Source: Canna indica (lineage: Eukaryota; Streptophyta; Magnoliopsida; Zingiberales; Cannaceae). Taken from it: a DNA stretch of 64,000 bases. The position numbers and the translations under genes are program-made. Each line of letters opens with the position of its first letter. The first letter of the stretch is position 1. The DNA lies in NCBI GenBank assembly GCA_034359265.1, contig CP136893.1:26110001-26174000 (forward strand). Reading direction: 5' to 3'. This document shows, piece by piece, positions 1 through 10,803 of this stretch. The notes beneath the pieces are model-generated. The model searched no databases and was not told the origin of the DNA. It worked only from the letters and a program-made list of their open reading frames with translations.

Positions 1-785
1 CATCTTCTCAAGATACCCATGTCAATGTTGCAGTGGCACACGTAAAAGTTTTTCAAATTGATGATAACTTCAGAAGTTTTCAAATTGATGATGTGGAAAT
101 CAAATACTGCTTTTGACTAGTCAAAGGGAGAAAAAGGTGGGCATCACGTGAAGCCACCAAGCATTTTGAAAGTTTCATTGGTCAAAAGAAGCTTTTCAGC
201 CATCTGATTAAATCAGACGGAACAGCAAATTCTTTGGAGATTTTTTCTCCACTAAAGTAGACATGAATCAGCTCTCCCCCTCTATTATAAATAGGGGCCT
301 AATATGCAGTTCTAAGGGCATCTATCACAAAGAGAGGAATCCCACATCAAGAGAAAATCCCTCATATGAGAGTTTCAGAGATCCAAAAAATTAAGAGTGC
401 CGCTACGACCCTTTTCCTAAGGAGTGCCCCTTCTCAGTTTCTGACATACAGCAGCAGAAGTTCAGTTTCCAGGCAGATCTTACAGAGATAGTGCCTCTAC
501 TCCGTACCAGTTTCAGGTTCAATTAATTTAAGATAGTTTGTTGTATTCCGAAGGGGATTTAGATTATTGCACTCTTATTGTAAAAGTTCTTTTTCTGGAT
601 TTAATAAAGCAGTCTCATCTTCTCCCTGTGGACGTAGGATCGGCACCCCGCCGAGTCCGAACCACGTTAACCCCCTTGTGTCTTTTGTTTTTCCTGCATT
701 ATTATTATCGGATTTGGTTTTCTGTTTTCTTCGCCGGGTTCGGGTTTTGTAGATCCTGCAGGAAATTACCCCAAATTTCCTAACA
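1..785 (+). repeat. Copia 5' LTR (3' part)
   Basis: Aligns colinearly with 2557-3342 of the 3' LTR and ends in CTAACA just before the primer site. It contains a TATA box near 286-293. Confidence 0.95.
286..293 (+). promoter_or_regulatory. TATA box in Copia 5' LTR
   Basis: TATAAATA in a pyrimidine-rich context, repeated at 2844-2851 in the 3' LTR. It is the likely core promoter of the LTR; transcription would start a few tens of bases downstream. Confidence 0.7.
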
Positions 786-787
786 GT

Positions 788-800
788 TGGTATCAGAGCC
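788..800 (+). promoter_or_regulatory. Primer binding site, initiator tRNA-Met type
   Basis: TGGTATCAGAGCC lies two bases after the 5' LTR. This is the standard plant Copia primer site complementary to the 3' end of initiator tRNA-Met, so it fixes the LTR end and the strand. Confidence 0.93.
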
Positions 801-813
801 TACTTCCCCAACC

Positions 814-1566
814 ATGGCGAGCACCAAATTTGATATTGAGAAGTTAGATCGCAATGTCAACTATGCACTTTGGTCAATGAAGATGAAAGCGATCTTAACT
901 ATGGAGAAAATACATGATGCTATTCTTGGTAAGGATAAGATGCAGGGGACCGAGGAGGAGAAAGAATATAAGGAGCAAAAGACAATTGCAGTTTTGTACC
1001 TAAGCCAGTCAAATGAAGCACTTCGAGAAATTGCATCCCAAAAGACAGCTAAAGGTATTTGGGACAAGCTCGCATCCTTGTATCAGGACAAAACTCTCAC
1101 CGGTAAGATGACTTTGAAGCAGAAGCTCCATTTCCTACGTATGGCAGAAGGCACATCAGTCAAAGAGCATATCAATACTTTTCAGACAATCATCATGGAC
1201 TTGGAGAATATGGATGTCAAAATTGAAGAGGAAGATAAGGCTTTATTCCTTTTATGTTCACTTCCTACTTCTTTTAAAAATTTTCGTGAAACAATGCTTT
1301 TTGGAAAGACTACTATTACTCCAGAACAGGTAATCACTGCTCTTGCATCTAAGGAGCTCATGGACAAACATCTTACAACAAATTCATCTGGTGGAGTGAA
1401 AGGAGAAGCTCTCTACTCTAATGAAGCAAGAGGAGGTAACAAAACAAATGTCACTTGTTATTACTGCAAGAAACGAGGTCACATCAAGTCAGAATGTCAC
1501 AGTCTTAAGAAAAAGTTACAGCAGCAAAATAAGGGTCAGACGCACATGTGGAGGCCTCTTATGTAG
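814..1566 (+). CDS. Copia Gag (UBN2-like) with CCHC zinc knuckle
   Basis: Nucleocapsid/capsid protein of a Copia element; it would package element RNA in cytoplasmic particles. The first ATG after the primer site is at 814 and opens the typical Copia Gag start (MASTKFDIEKL, then NYALWSMKMKAIL). The middle matches the UBN2/retrotran_gag type, with KTAKGIWDKLASLY and MTLKQKLHFLRMAEG. Near the C-terminus is one zinc knuckle, CYYCKKRGHIKSEC, coded at 1456-1497. The frame ends at TAG 1564-1566, and protease continues in another frame, whereas Copia normally reads Gag and Pol as one polyprotein. That break is probably a frameshift. The frame itself is about 250 residues and could still make a Gag-like protein. 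Confidence 0.88.
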   Translation: MASTKFDIEKLDRNVNYALWSMKMKAILTMEKIHDAILGKDKMQGTEEEKEYKEQKTIAVLYLSQSNEALREIASQKTAKGIWDKLASLYQDKTLTGKMTLKQKLHFLRMAEGTSVKEHINTFQTIIMDLENMDVKIEEEDKALFLLCSLPTSFKNFRETMLFGKTTITPEQVITALASKELMDKHLTTNSSGGVKGEALYSNEARGGNKTNVTCYYCKKRGHIKSECHSLKKKLQQQNKGQTHMWRPLM

Positions 1567-2300
1567 ATTTTCAGAAAGTTGAGGTACTGGTCGTGACAAA
1601 TGGCACACGCACTGCTAAGACACGCTGTGGGCAACGACGGTCTCATCGGCGACAACACACCTCAAGTCAAAATTCATATTCATCTTCTTCTGATATGTCT
1701 GATCATGCAACATGCAATCCAGGTCAGCAGGCGAACAGATCAACCACCAGTAGCATTAATGAGTGGTTCCTGGATTCTGGGTGTTCCTATCACATGACTC
1801 CACACCGGACGACCTTTGTGGATTATCGGCGCACCAATGGTGGAGTAGTTCGTGTCGGCAACAACGTTCCTTGCAAAGTTGTCGGATTCGGAACAGTGAA
1901 ATTAAAATTGCATGATGGCTCGACAAAGATCCTAGCAAATGTTCGCCATGTCCCGAAGCTAGGAAGGAATCTAGTGTCTCTTGGAGTTCTTGACACTAGG
2001 GGCTATACGACATCCTCTGCAGGAGGAGTCTTGGAGGTACAGGATGGAGCCATAGTAGTACTGAAGGCTCTAAGGACGTCGAATAATTTGTACAAGGTGG
2101 ACGGATCCATCTTTCATGAAACAGTTCAGATTCCGAGGCAAAACACAGCAAAATCAGACACCTGGTTAGGTATAAATTTTGCTTTCAGGAAAATCCCTTC
2201 TCAGAGATACACAATGAAGGAGGAGACTCGGAGGACTATGTGGGTTTCTAAGGTTAAGCAGGAAGCTGACTCGGCCCACTTGAACACTGATTCGACGTAG
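1548..2300 (+). pseudogene. Copia protease fused to a pol C-terminal scrap
   Basis: The aspartic protease motif WFLDSGCSYHMT has its catalytic DSG coded at 1773-1781. It is followed by the usual LHDGSTKIL, HVPKLGRNLVSLG and NNLYKVDG segments that lead towards the GAG-pre-integrase domain. After about residue 190 the frame jumps to unrelated text (IPSQRYTMKEET onward) close to the 3' end of the element. Pre-integrase, integrase, reverse transcriptase and RNase H are therefore deleted. The frame is out of phase with Gag. It may be a relic, or a Gag-PR-only derivative mobilised in trans. Confidence 0.85.
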
Positions 2301-2360
2301 GCCCTGTACGGGCCTTGTGGGAGAGGACAATTTTTGAGGATTGCATCGGCCCCAATTTTC

Positions 2361-2374
2361 ATCAAAGGAGGAAT
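2361..2374 (+). promoter_or_regulatory. Polypurine tract of Copia element
   Basis: ATCAAAGGAGGAAT ends directly against the TG that starts the 3' LTR, as expected for the plus-strand primer. Confidence 0.85.
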
Positions 2375-3342
2375 TGTTAGAGATTGACTCAAATTGGGTC
2401 CGAACCGAATCCAACGAGTTCGACCAGATCCAAATCGGAGTTGATTTGATCAAGATATGCTTGAACCAATTTGCCAATTTGATTGAACCATGTTGAACTG
2501 GACTCGATCAAAATAAACTATGATTTTATAATCATGGGCCTGGGAGCCTAGCCCACCATCTTCTCAAGATACCCATGTCAATGTTGCAGCGGCACACGTA
2601 AAAGTTTTTTAAATTGATGATAACTTCAGAAGTTTTCAAATTGATGATGTGGAAATCAAATACTGCTTTTGACTAGTCAAAGGGAGAAAAAGGTGGAGGC
2701 ATCACGTGAAGCCACCAAGCATTTTGAAAGTTTCTTTGGTCAAAAGAAGCTTTTCAGCCATCCGATTAAATCAGACGGAGCAGCAAATTCCTTGGAGATT
2801 TTTTCTCCACTAAAGTAGGCATGAATCGACTCTCCCCCTCTATTATAAATAGGGGCCTAATATGCAGTTCTAAGGGCATCTATCACAAAGAGAGGAATCC
2901 CACATCAAGAGAAAATCCCTCATATGAGAGTTTCAGAGATCCAGAAAATTAAGAGTGCCGCTACGACCCTTTTCCTAAGGAGTGCCCCTTCTCAGTTTCT
3001 GACATACAGCAGCAGGAGTTCAGTTTCCAGGCAGATCTTACAGAGATAATGCCTCTACTCCGTACCAGTTTCAGGTTCAATTAATTTAAGATAGTTTGTT
3101 GTATTCCGAAGGGGATTTAGATTATTGCACTCTTATTGTAAAAGTTCTTTTTCTGGATTTAATAAAGCAGTCTCATCTTCTCCTGTGGACGTAGGATCAG
3201 CACCCCGCCGAGTCCGAACCACGTTAACCCCCTTGTGTCTTTTGTTTTTCCTGCATTATTATTATCAGATTTGGTTTTCTGTTTTCTTCGCCGGGTTCGG
3301 GTTTTGTAGATCCTGCAGGAAATTACCCCAAATTTCCTAACA
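2375..3342 (+). repeat. Copia 3' LTR (968 bp)
   Basis: Begins TGTTAG, ends CTAACA, and matches the 5' LTR across its visible length. It carries the same TATAAATA at 2844-2851. Confidence 0.95.
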
Positions 3343-3487
3343 CTAGCCACCATATTATAGAATACAGAATTGTCCTTGAACAACTATTTTGTAAATTAGT
3401 TCCCTGGACTCTTAAGTAAAGTCTTTCGTGAGCCATATGTGCTTGTTTAGCACAAAAAGTTGACTTTACAATCATATGATTCCTTAG

Positions 3488-3861
3488 AAGAGATGCAAGA
3501 AAAACATAATAAAGAGGTGAAGTCTTTGAAGGACCAACATGCAATCATGGAAGAAAGACATGTAAAAATGGAAGAAAGACAGAATCAGATATGCAACACC
3601 AAATGCAAGAAATGCAATCTCTTTTGAAGATATTTATTGCACAGACAAACTCAGATTTGGATATAGAGACTATTACAACTCTGTTGGCACCACCAATTAC
3701 TCCAAGGGATGCCAATAGCATCTTTGATTCTTTCACTTCCATACATCATCTTCAAAATCAGGTAATTTTAGTTTAATATATGATCATTGAGTATTTTGAT
3801 CATTTTTAATTATTAATTAATTTTTGCAGGAAAATGATGAATTGAGAGATGAAAGATGAAT
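3488..3861 (+). pseudogene. CACTA transposase C-terminal coiled-coil relic
   Basis: Two phases are visible. 3490-3590 reads as a charged, Gln/Glu/Met-rich coiled coil (EEMQEKHNKEVKSLK then KMEERQNQ). A second phase from 3591 reads MQHQMQEMQSLLKIFIAQTN and then a short acidic tail. This is the usual C-terminus of plant Transposase_24/TNPA-like proteins. A GT-AG intron separates the last two coding pieces. The phase change between the pieces and the short remaining length mark it as a relic; the N-terminal part lay left of the Copia insertion. Confidence 0.6.
3762..3829 (+). other. GT-AG intron in the C0 transposase relic
   Basis: AATCAG|GTAATT ... TTTTTGCAG|GAAAAT, 68 bp and T-rich before the AG. 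Flanking coding pieces (HHLQNQ and ENDELRDER) join sensibly. Confidence 0.55.
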
Positions 3862-4144
3862 TTCACGGAGGAGATGATCAAGAGAACTTGGCTAATGGGA
3901 ATGCTAGGCTTGATAGAACAATTTCACATATTTGTGAACTTTATTTAGACTTAATTGTGAAATTGTGGAATGAGAATACTATAATTATGAATTTATTATT
4001 TTTGAGTCAACAATTAAATATATTCTACGTTTGAATGAAATTTATATTTTCAAATTTACGTTTGTGAAATTGTATGATTGTCTGTGAAATTGTATGATTT
4101 ACAGGAATATATATACCTTTTAGGAATAAATATGAACCTGTGCA

Positions 4145-4540
4145 CAAATTATAGGAACGGTTCCTCTCGCCTATAGGAACGGTTCCTATACCGTTCCTAT
4201 AGTTTCAGCCTATAGGAACGGTTTTTAAACCATTTTTAAACCTTATAGGAACGGTTGAAAATCGTTCCTATAGGCTGGAACTATAGGAACAGTTTTAGAA
4301 CCGTTCCTATAAGCTAGGTTTAGAGGAACCGTTTTCCAACCGTTCCTATAGAAATGGTATAGGAACACTTTTACAACTGTTCCCATAGGCTGGACCTATG
4401 GGAACGATTTTTTTGGCAGCGTGGCCACAGGGACGAAAACTGTTCCTATAGCCTAACGGAACGGCTAATTTGAGTACACATGGGAAATCGTTCTCGTAGG
4501 TCTATGGGAACGGTTTTCAACCGTTCCTATAGGTTAAAAA
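4145..4540 (+). repeat. C0 subterminal repeat array
   Basis: More than ten copies of CCTATAGGAACGGTT-like units occur in both orientations, many paired as small hairpins. In CACTA elements such repeats bind the TNPA-type protein and bring the ends together. Confidence 0.8.
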
Positions 4541-4553
4541 TGTTGTAGTGTGT

Positions 4554-5300
4554 GTCTGTTATTAAAGGCGATAAATTTAGTAAAAATCAATGTGCTAAAA
4601 ATGCATTAGAGAATGAACAAATGAATGACAACCATTTGATAGTGCACAGGTTTGCACTACATCGGACATTGCCTTTATTGTTGGAGTCTTGGACAGATAT
4701 CAGTCTAATCCTGAAAATGATCGTTGGATAGCTACTAAGAAAGTTATAAGATACCTATAGAGGACTAAAGAACACATGCTTATGTATAAAAGAGTGGAAA
4801 ATTTAGAAATTATAGGGTATACTAACTCGGATCTCGCTGGGTGCCTTGATGATAAAAAATCTATATCTGGATATATTTTCATGTTAGCTGGTAGAGCCAT
4901 CTCTTGGAAAAGTAAGAAGCAGACTTTGATTACTTCTTTTACTATGCAAAGCCGAATTTGTTGCTTGTTATTCTGCGGTCTCTCAAGCTATTTAGCTTAA
5001 ATATCTTATTTCTGGACTTCACATTGTTGATTCTATTTCTAGGTCTCTTACTATTTATTGTGATAATAGTGTGGCCGTGTTCTTCACGAAGAATAATAAG
5101 ACTTCCAATGGCTCCAAATATTTAGAGTTGAAATATTTGACTGTTAGAGATCTTGTAAAGAAATGAGATATTATAGTTGAACACATAGAGACATATTTGA
5201 TGCTTGCTGATCCCTTAACCAAGGGACTCAAACCTATAGTCTTTAAAAAATATGCTAAAAATATAGGTGTTTCGAGTTCTTTTGATGTGCTTGGTTAGTA
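4554..5300 (+). pseudogene. Copia reverse transcriptase end and RNase H, degraded
   Basis: Begins in the RT C-terminal linker (GDKFSKNQCAKN), which is frameshifted. It then reads a Copia RNase H: IGYTNSDLAGCLDDKKS, ISGYIFMLAGRAISWKSKKQ, then an out-of-phase continuation with IYCDNSVAVFF and a DPLTKGL tail. At least one in-frame stop (near 5166) and frameshifts kill it. It is a different Copia copy from the one at 1-3342. Its left side is cut by CACTA C0. Confidence 0.85.
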
Positions 5301-5707
5301 GGAGTTATTTTTTCCTTTTGTTTTGAGCACTTTGATACATGATTATTAGGTTTATGTTACTGCATGCTCAATAATAAACTCCTTTTTGAGATCATATTGT
5401 TGTATTTATATAGATGCATTCAATAATTGTTTAAGACTCGATATCATATGAATCAAAATATCTCTTGATTGATATCATATTTGAGTCTAGGGACATCATG
5501 ATTTTGTTTAAAACTCGGTGTCATGTGAATCATGTTGCCCATTGATTGATATCATATTTGAGTCTAGGGACTTGATGGTATTTTAGAACCATATACTTTA
5601 TCTTGCTGAAAGGTATATATAGAAGAGAAAGTATGAGGACCGACAATAAAAATAACACTACTCTTAATAGATCATTTTGAGTGTTGTTTTCGTGCTACAC
5701 TCCACAC
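5301..5707 (+). repeat. Probable 3' LTR of the preceding Copia fragment, left part
   Basis: Non-coding DNA directly after the RNase H tail; it resumes after the hAT insertion at 10804. An imperfect ~78-bp direct duplication sits at 5431-5574 (units share ACTCG, ATCATATTTGAGTCTAGGGA). LTR borders were not resolved. Confidence 0.4.
5431..5574 (+). repeat. Two imperfect ~70-78-bp tandem copies
   Basis: Both units run ACTCGRTRTCATRTGAATCA ... TTGATTGATATCATATTTGAGTCTAGGGAC. Confidence 0.75.
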
Positions 5708-6768
5708 TAGGGCTGTCCAAAAATCGGGTTACACCGTACCAAATTTTTTGGTTCGATTCGGTTTCAGTGATTGTAGGTTCGAGAACCGAACCCAAATTTT
5801 GGATTTCTGTTCGGATTCGATTCCCGAAATTCGGGAACCAGCCCGAACTGAAAACCAAACTAATCAAAAATATATATAATTTTTTATTTTTTAACCTACT
5901 CGAGTCACTCGATAGTCAACACTGCCCGCCCTACTCATCTCTCCCGACTCCCGACCCTCGACAATCGACATACCGCCGCCTAGGTCATCTTCGTCGATCT
6001 CCCTCTCCGGCGCCTTCCCGAGTCCCGACCCTCTACTCCGGCGCCTTCCCGAGTCCTGACGCTCCACTTCGGCACCTTCCTCCACTCCGGACGGCAGTCT
6101 AGCATCTCAATCGATCTCTCGACTTGTAAATCTTTGTCGGATCCACCTTCCATTGATTCCTTGTTGTCCTATTGATTCTTTGGAAGAATGGGGTACATTT
6201 CCCCCTTCCATCGTGTTTGTGGTGCTTCTGAAATGATGCGCTCTCATATTGTAGCATCGAATCTGTGATCTATATATCAAATGTCATCTCTTTTGTGTCC
6301 CTGATCCATATATCATATATCATATATCCACTTAAGAATTTACTGTCATATGATTATTTTCCTTAATAATCATACGATATTGTAGTTTTACTTAAAACCT
6401 ATACTTAATGTGGCCTAAATAGGAGGAAATCAAACTACATTAGCTAAAAAAACTAGATTCTAGTTACAGAAGAAGAAAGGGGATTTAGAGAACTATTCCA
6501 GTGAGGTGATTCTGTTTTAGCAATTAGAAATAAATTATACCTTAATGATAGCATTTAGCATAACTTTGTTATTTGCTTTTACTGTTTTACATGCATTTTT
6601 CTTAGAAGTATAGAACTGCTATTTAATTGTCTATACCTTAAAGAAATAAGTTATACCTTAAAACTATTATTTTTCTTAGAAGTATAGAACTTTTTTTCAA
6701 TTTAGTATCATGCATTTATGTGTTAGTTGCAATTACTGTGATTAATATGTAACTTTATTTTGCATAGA

Positions 6769-8896
6769 TGGAAGAAGAAATATCCTCTAATGTTGATATT
6801 GGTGTCGAGGTTTTTGAGAACTCTAATAATCTCATTGAGAGTTCAGATTCGGGTTTAGGACCACCACCAAAGAAGTGAAAAGCTATGAAATCACGAGCTG
6901 ATGTGTGGAATCACTACACAAAATTTAGCAATAAGGAGGAAAAATTGAAGTGTAAGTGCAACTATTGTGAGCAAGAGTATGCTTGCGACACGAAGCAATG
7001 TGGTACTAGTACACTTAAGGCACACTTAGAGAAATGCTTTGAATATCCTCCTAATAAGGAAAAGCAACCGAAGATGCAAACAAAAATTGGTTATACACCG
7101 AACTTGTCTGAATCAGGTCCTGGGTCGAACATAATGAGCACATAGAGATTTGATCAAGCTGCAACTAGAAAATCACTTGAACAGATGATTGTTAAGGATG
7201 AATATCCCTTTTCATGTGTTGATGGTGAAGGATTTAGGGATTTCTGTGCTACTGGAATGCCTAGGTTTCAAATTTCTTCTAGGCAAACTATGAGTAGAGA
7301 TTGTTATGAGTTGTATGTGGCGAAGAGGTTGAATACGAAAAAGCTATTACAGTTGGAGTGTCAACGTGTTTGTAGACAACGTGTTTGTCTGACTACAAAT
7401 ACGTAGACTTCTACTCAAAGAATCAATTATATATGCATTACAACTCATTTTATTGATCGAAAATGGAAGGTGCAAAAGAAAATTCTGAAACTTCTGTCCA
7501 ATTAGTAGCCACAGAGGTGAGAACATTGGAAAGGCAATTGAGAAGTGTTTGAATGATTGAGAAATTGATAAGGTCATGAGTATAACGGTTGATAATGCAA
7601 GCTCAAATGATACTGCTATTGCTTTTTTGAAAAAGAAAATGAAAAATTGGCCTGATGGATGTATCATGAATGGTGAGTTCTTGCATATGCGATGCTTTGC
7701 TCATTGCATGAATTTGGTAATTCTAGATGGTTTGAAGTTATCAAATATGTCGCTCACTCGTGTTCGGGAGGCCATCATATACATTTGGCAATCACTAGCT
7801 AGTATTTAGAGATTTAAGACATGTGTTGAGAAAGAGAAAATTGAAAGTAAAGCTCTTTCGCGGCTTGATGTCCCCACGAGGTGGAATTCAACCTATCAAA
7901 TGTTGGAGGTTGCTTTGAGGTTCGAAAGGGCCTTTGAGAGGTATCATGAAGAGGATCCTTGTTTTGAAAGGGATCTTCTCATGAGGGATGGTGGGGGGAA
8001 GCCTATGGATTTTGATTGGGTAATTCTAAAGGGTTTGGTTCAAATGCTTCAGATATTTTATCGAGTCACTTTGACTGTATCTGGAACGATATCTACCACT
8101 TCTAATGTCTATTTGCATGACATTAGTGTGATTGCAACTCTTCTAAATGAATGGGTGTCCGATCAATCTCCCTATCCTGAGTTTTGGGAGATGACAGTGA
8201 AGATGAAAGAGAAATGAGATAAGTATTGAGGAAATCCAGATAAATTGAACTTCCTAATATTTTTTGCCATGATCCTTGATCCTGGATGTAAGTTTGGTTT
8301 GGCTGAGTTTGCACTTGAAGAGATGCTTGGGGAGGAGAAGACAAATTATTTCGAGGAAGATAAAGGATAAGTTTTTTGAACTTTTTAATGGGCAATTAAG
8401 GAGGATTCTTTCTAAGATTTCAGGCTCTTCTAGTTCTCATGCTTCTAGCATGCAACCATCAAGTCTACCACGAGCACCAATTGTGGATGTCATTTTTGGA
8501 ACAAGAAGAATAATTGAAAAATATAAGCATAAGAAGCAGATACTTGGTGTTGAAAGCAAGACAGAGTTAGACCGATATTGGGATGAGGATCCCGAAGCTG
8601 ATGATGTTGATGTTCTAAAATGGTGGAGTGTCAATAGTGGGAGGTATCCTATTCTAGCTTTGATGTCACGAGAAATACTTGTAATTCTTATCTCCACCGT
8701 GGCATTTGAATCTACTTTTAGCACGGGAGGTCGAGTTCTCGATGAGTTTCAGAGTTCATTGGCTCCTTCTATGATGGAAGGACTTATTTGTCTTCAAGAT
8801 TGGATTCGACTCAAAAAAGGAAAGCAAGTTGTGGATGATTTGGAAGAGGTTGAAAAATTATATGAATGTATATTTTGGATTAATAAGTTCTTTTAA
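6769..8896 (+). pseudogene. hAT transposase (RICESLEEPER-like), several nonsense and frameshift breaks
   Basis: The first ATG, at 6769, begins an acidic leader (MEEEISSNVDIG). A premature TGA at 6877-6879 replaces what is probably an Arg codon in a KK-x-KAMK basic patch. Then comes a BED-type zinc finger, CNYCEQEYAC with a downstream HLEKC. After TAG 7143 come the RFDQAATRKSLEQMI and GEGFRDFC segments. The RNase H-like catalytic region shows ITVDNASSNDTAIAF, RCFAHCMNLVI and VPTRWNSTYQMLE. The C-terminal hAT dimerisation domain is well kept (DVLKWWSVNSGRYPILALM ... STVAFESTFSTGGRVLDE), ending at TAA 8896. Further stops at about 7403, 7550, 7807 and 8215 rule out a working protein. Normal role: cut-and-paste transposition in the nucleus. 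Confidence 0.92.
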
Positions 8897-10803
8897 GTTT
8901 TAATCATATTGGACTTGTTTAGCTGTTTTATTGTTTATACCGTATTTAATGATTTCTTTTTTTATTGTAGAGTTTGTGAAGATCGATTTTGCACTGCTTA
9001 TCATCAACATTCCTAATTGATCCGGTCGTCTTCTTAGCAAGGAGCAATGATGGTTTTGTTTTGTTGAATTATATTTGGTTTGTTGGTTGGTAATATTTTG
9101 CTACTTTATAATGTTGGTGTCTAAGTGTCGGACTTGATTAGTGACTTAGTGGTTGATACTTGATATAATCTTTTCAATACTTTATAATGTTAGTTTTTAA
9201 TTTTCAAGTTCAAATTTTAATTTAGTGGTAGATAATGGTTGATAATGTTTGTAAAAAGTATTGGTATTTGATACTTTGGTAGAGATAATGGTTGCTAGTT
9301 GGTACTTTGATAGAGATAATGTTGTTGCCAAGTGTGTTGGTTCTATAATCAGGTTTGAACCGAATGAACAACCCTACAAAGCATAGTATTATTATCAATA
9401 AAAGGAAATATTTCAAATTTAAGCATTATAATACTTTGCATATTATCTAACTTTCTCTTCTATGCAAAGCAATAGCAGATTTGAACTTATAAGAAGTGAA
9501 GTTGTTGAAAGGGCTTGATTACATAGTTGATGACTTGATGATCTACATCTACATGATAGTTGAAATGTGCATGTGCTACATCTGCGGTTGCAAGGATAAG
9601 AATTTAAAATGTTGATGGTCTTTTAGTAAGTCTCTCCACATAACATTTACATGATAGTTTCTTCTACATGAATAAAAATTTATCAGAAGGATAGATTTTT
9701 TTCATGAATTTAAATTTTTTGCTTTTTTTGCCTATGTGTAGTTTCTTTTCAAAACATCTACGGATAGCATTCTTTGCATTCCTCCACTTAACACCCTTGT
9801 GGATTCCATAAGTGAAACAACATGTTCTTTTACCTAACCTATCTAATTAGAAGTTATAACTAAGTGAAAAATTAGTTTGTGCATCACAGTTGAAGAAAAC
9901 ATGAAAGCACCCAAAAGTTATGTCATTTCCAAATGTTGGAACCTTAACTACTTGTGTTCATTTCATATCATACTTGGCAAAATGTTGCACTCACTATTAG
10001 TTGTGCTTTATGATTATGCATATATGTTTCAATTTTCATAATTTATTGTAATGAAATGTAGTTTGAATGCATCTCATTGACTCCTTGTTATTGGTGCTAT
10101 TTTGGTAGTACAGACACAAAGTTCCTCCTTTCTCTGGGCATCACAAAGGAAGAATTTCATGTCATGACATGGTTCTCAAGCTAGGCTGTAGATGCATATC
10201 ATACATAAGAGCTCTCTAATTCATGTTTTTTTTTTCTTCCTTTTGGTGTGATGTAGTGATAAAGAATTGAACTTTGAGGGTAGTGAATTAGTGATGTTAA
10301 TGATGTTATACAAAGAAATGAAGAATGCTAGCACTTAATAGGGCTCTTCTGGGCTTTCATGTGCAACAGTGCAAGGAGATTATTGACGTAGGAAGATTAA
10401 TGTTGCGGGAGACCATGGTATGGAAGCATACAACTTGTGAAATATGTTCCACTCAATATTTCACCGAAAAATAATTTGTTGGTTGCCAAATGTTACCATG
10501 TTGTTCAATACTTTTTTTTCCGAGAACACCCAAATGTTTATGATTTGTATTTTTGTTTTGCTGATTTTATAAGATCATTACTAATGCATTTGTAAATTTT
10601 TGGTCATAAAGAATATGCTATGTTGAATGTATTAAATTTTGGTTTTTTTCGGGTTGAAATCGAACTGAATCGAACAATTTCGATTTGGGTTAAATCGGTT
10701 TAGAAACTATTCAATTCGGGTTTAGGTTAAAATTTGAGTAAGGAAAATATTTTGGTTTGATCTAAATCGGTTCGGTTCGGTTTGAACCGTATGGACAACC
10801 CTA
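8897..10803 (+). other. hAT 3' non-coding region
   Basis: About 1.9 kb of AT-rich DNA between the transposase stop and the right terminus. No reading frame of note. The last 150 bp carry repeated ATCGGTT/GGTTCGGTT subterminal motifs. Confidence 0.6.

Larger units (their letters stand above)
1..3342 (+). mobile_element. Copia LTR retrotransposon, internally deleted, left edge outside window
   Basis: Two near-identical LTRs (partial 1-785; complete 2375-3342) flank only 1,589 bp of internal DNA. Order inside is primer site, gag, protease, a short pol scrap and a polypurine tract. Integrase, reverse transcriptase and RNase H are absent, so this is a non-autonomous deletion derivative; a full plant Copia interior is usually over 4 kb. 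By eye the LTRs differ at about 14 substitutions and two small indels over 785 bp, which points to a fairly recent insertion. The first ~182 bp of the 5' LTR lie left of the window, so the target duplication cannot be checked. Confidence 0.93.
3343..4550 (+). mobile_element. CACTA (En/Spm) element C0, 3' terminal fragment
   Basis: The right end reads TGTTGTAGTG, the reverse complement of a CACTACAACA terminal inverted repeat. Before it lies about 390 bp of short direct and inverted repeats built on GGAACGGTT, typical CACTA subterminal DNA, and before that the tail of a transposase-like gene. The left part is cut by the Copia element at 3342, so the opposite terminus is not visible. TGT at 4551-4553 is the candidate 3-bp target duplication, unconfirmed. 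Confidence 0.8.
5708..10803 (+). mobile_element. hAT transposon, full length, decayed
   Basis: Terminal inverted repeats TAGGGCTGTCCA (5708) and TGGACAACCCTA (ends 10803) match at 11 of 12 bases. They are bounded by an 8-bp target duplication, CTCCACAC (5700-5707) and CTCTACAC (10804-10811), with one mismatch. Subterminal DNA at both ends is rich in GGTTCGGTT/GAACCGAA motifs. The coding part is a hAT transposase with several stops. The length (5,096 bp) fits a once-autonomous element. Confidence 0.93.

Noticed and set aside
788..800. tRNA gene fragment
   Set aside because: It is only the 13-base primer site complementary to initiator tRNA-Met.
3341..3346. CACTAG at the 3' LTR end as a CACTA terminus
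   Set aside because: CA at 3341-3342 is the LTR end, also present at 784-785; the overlap is coincidental and no subterminal repeats follow.
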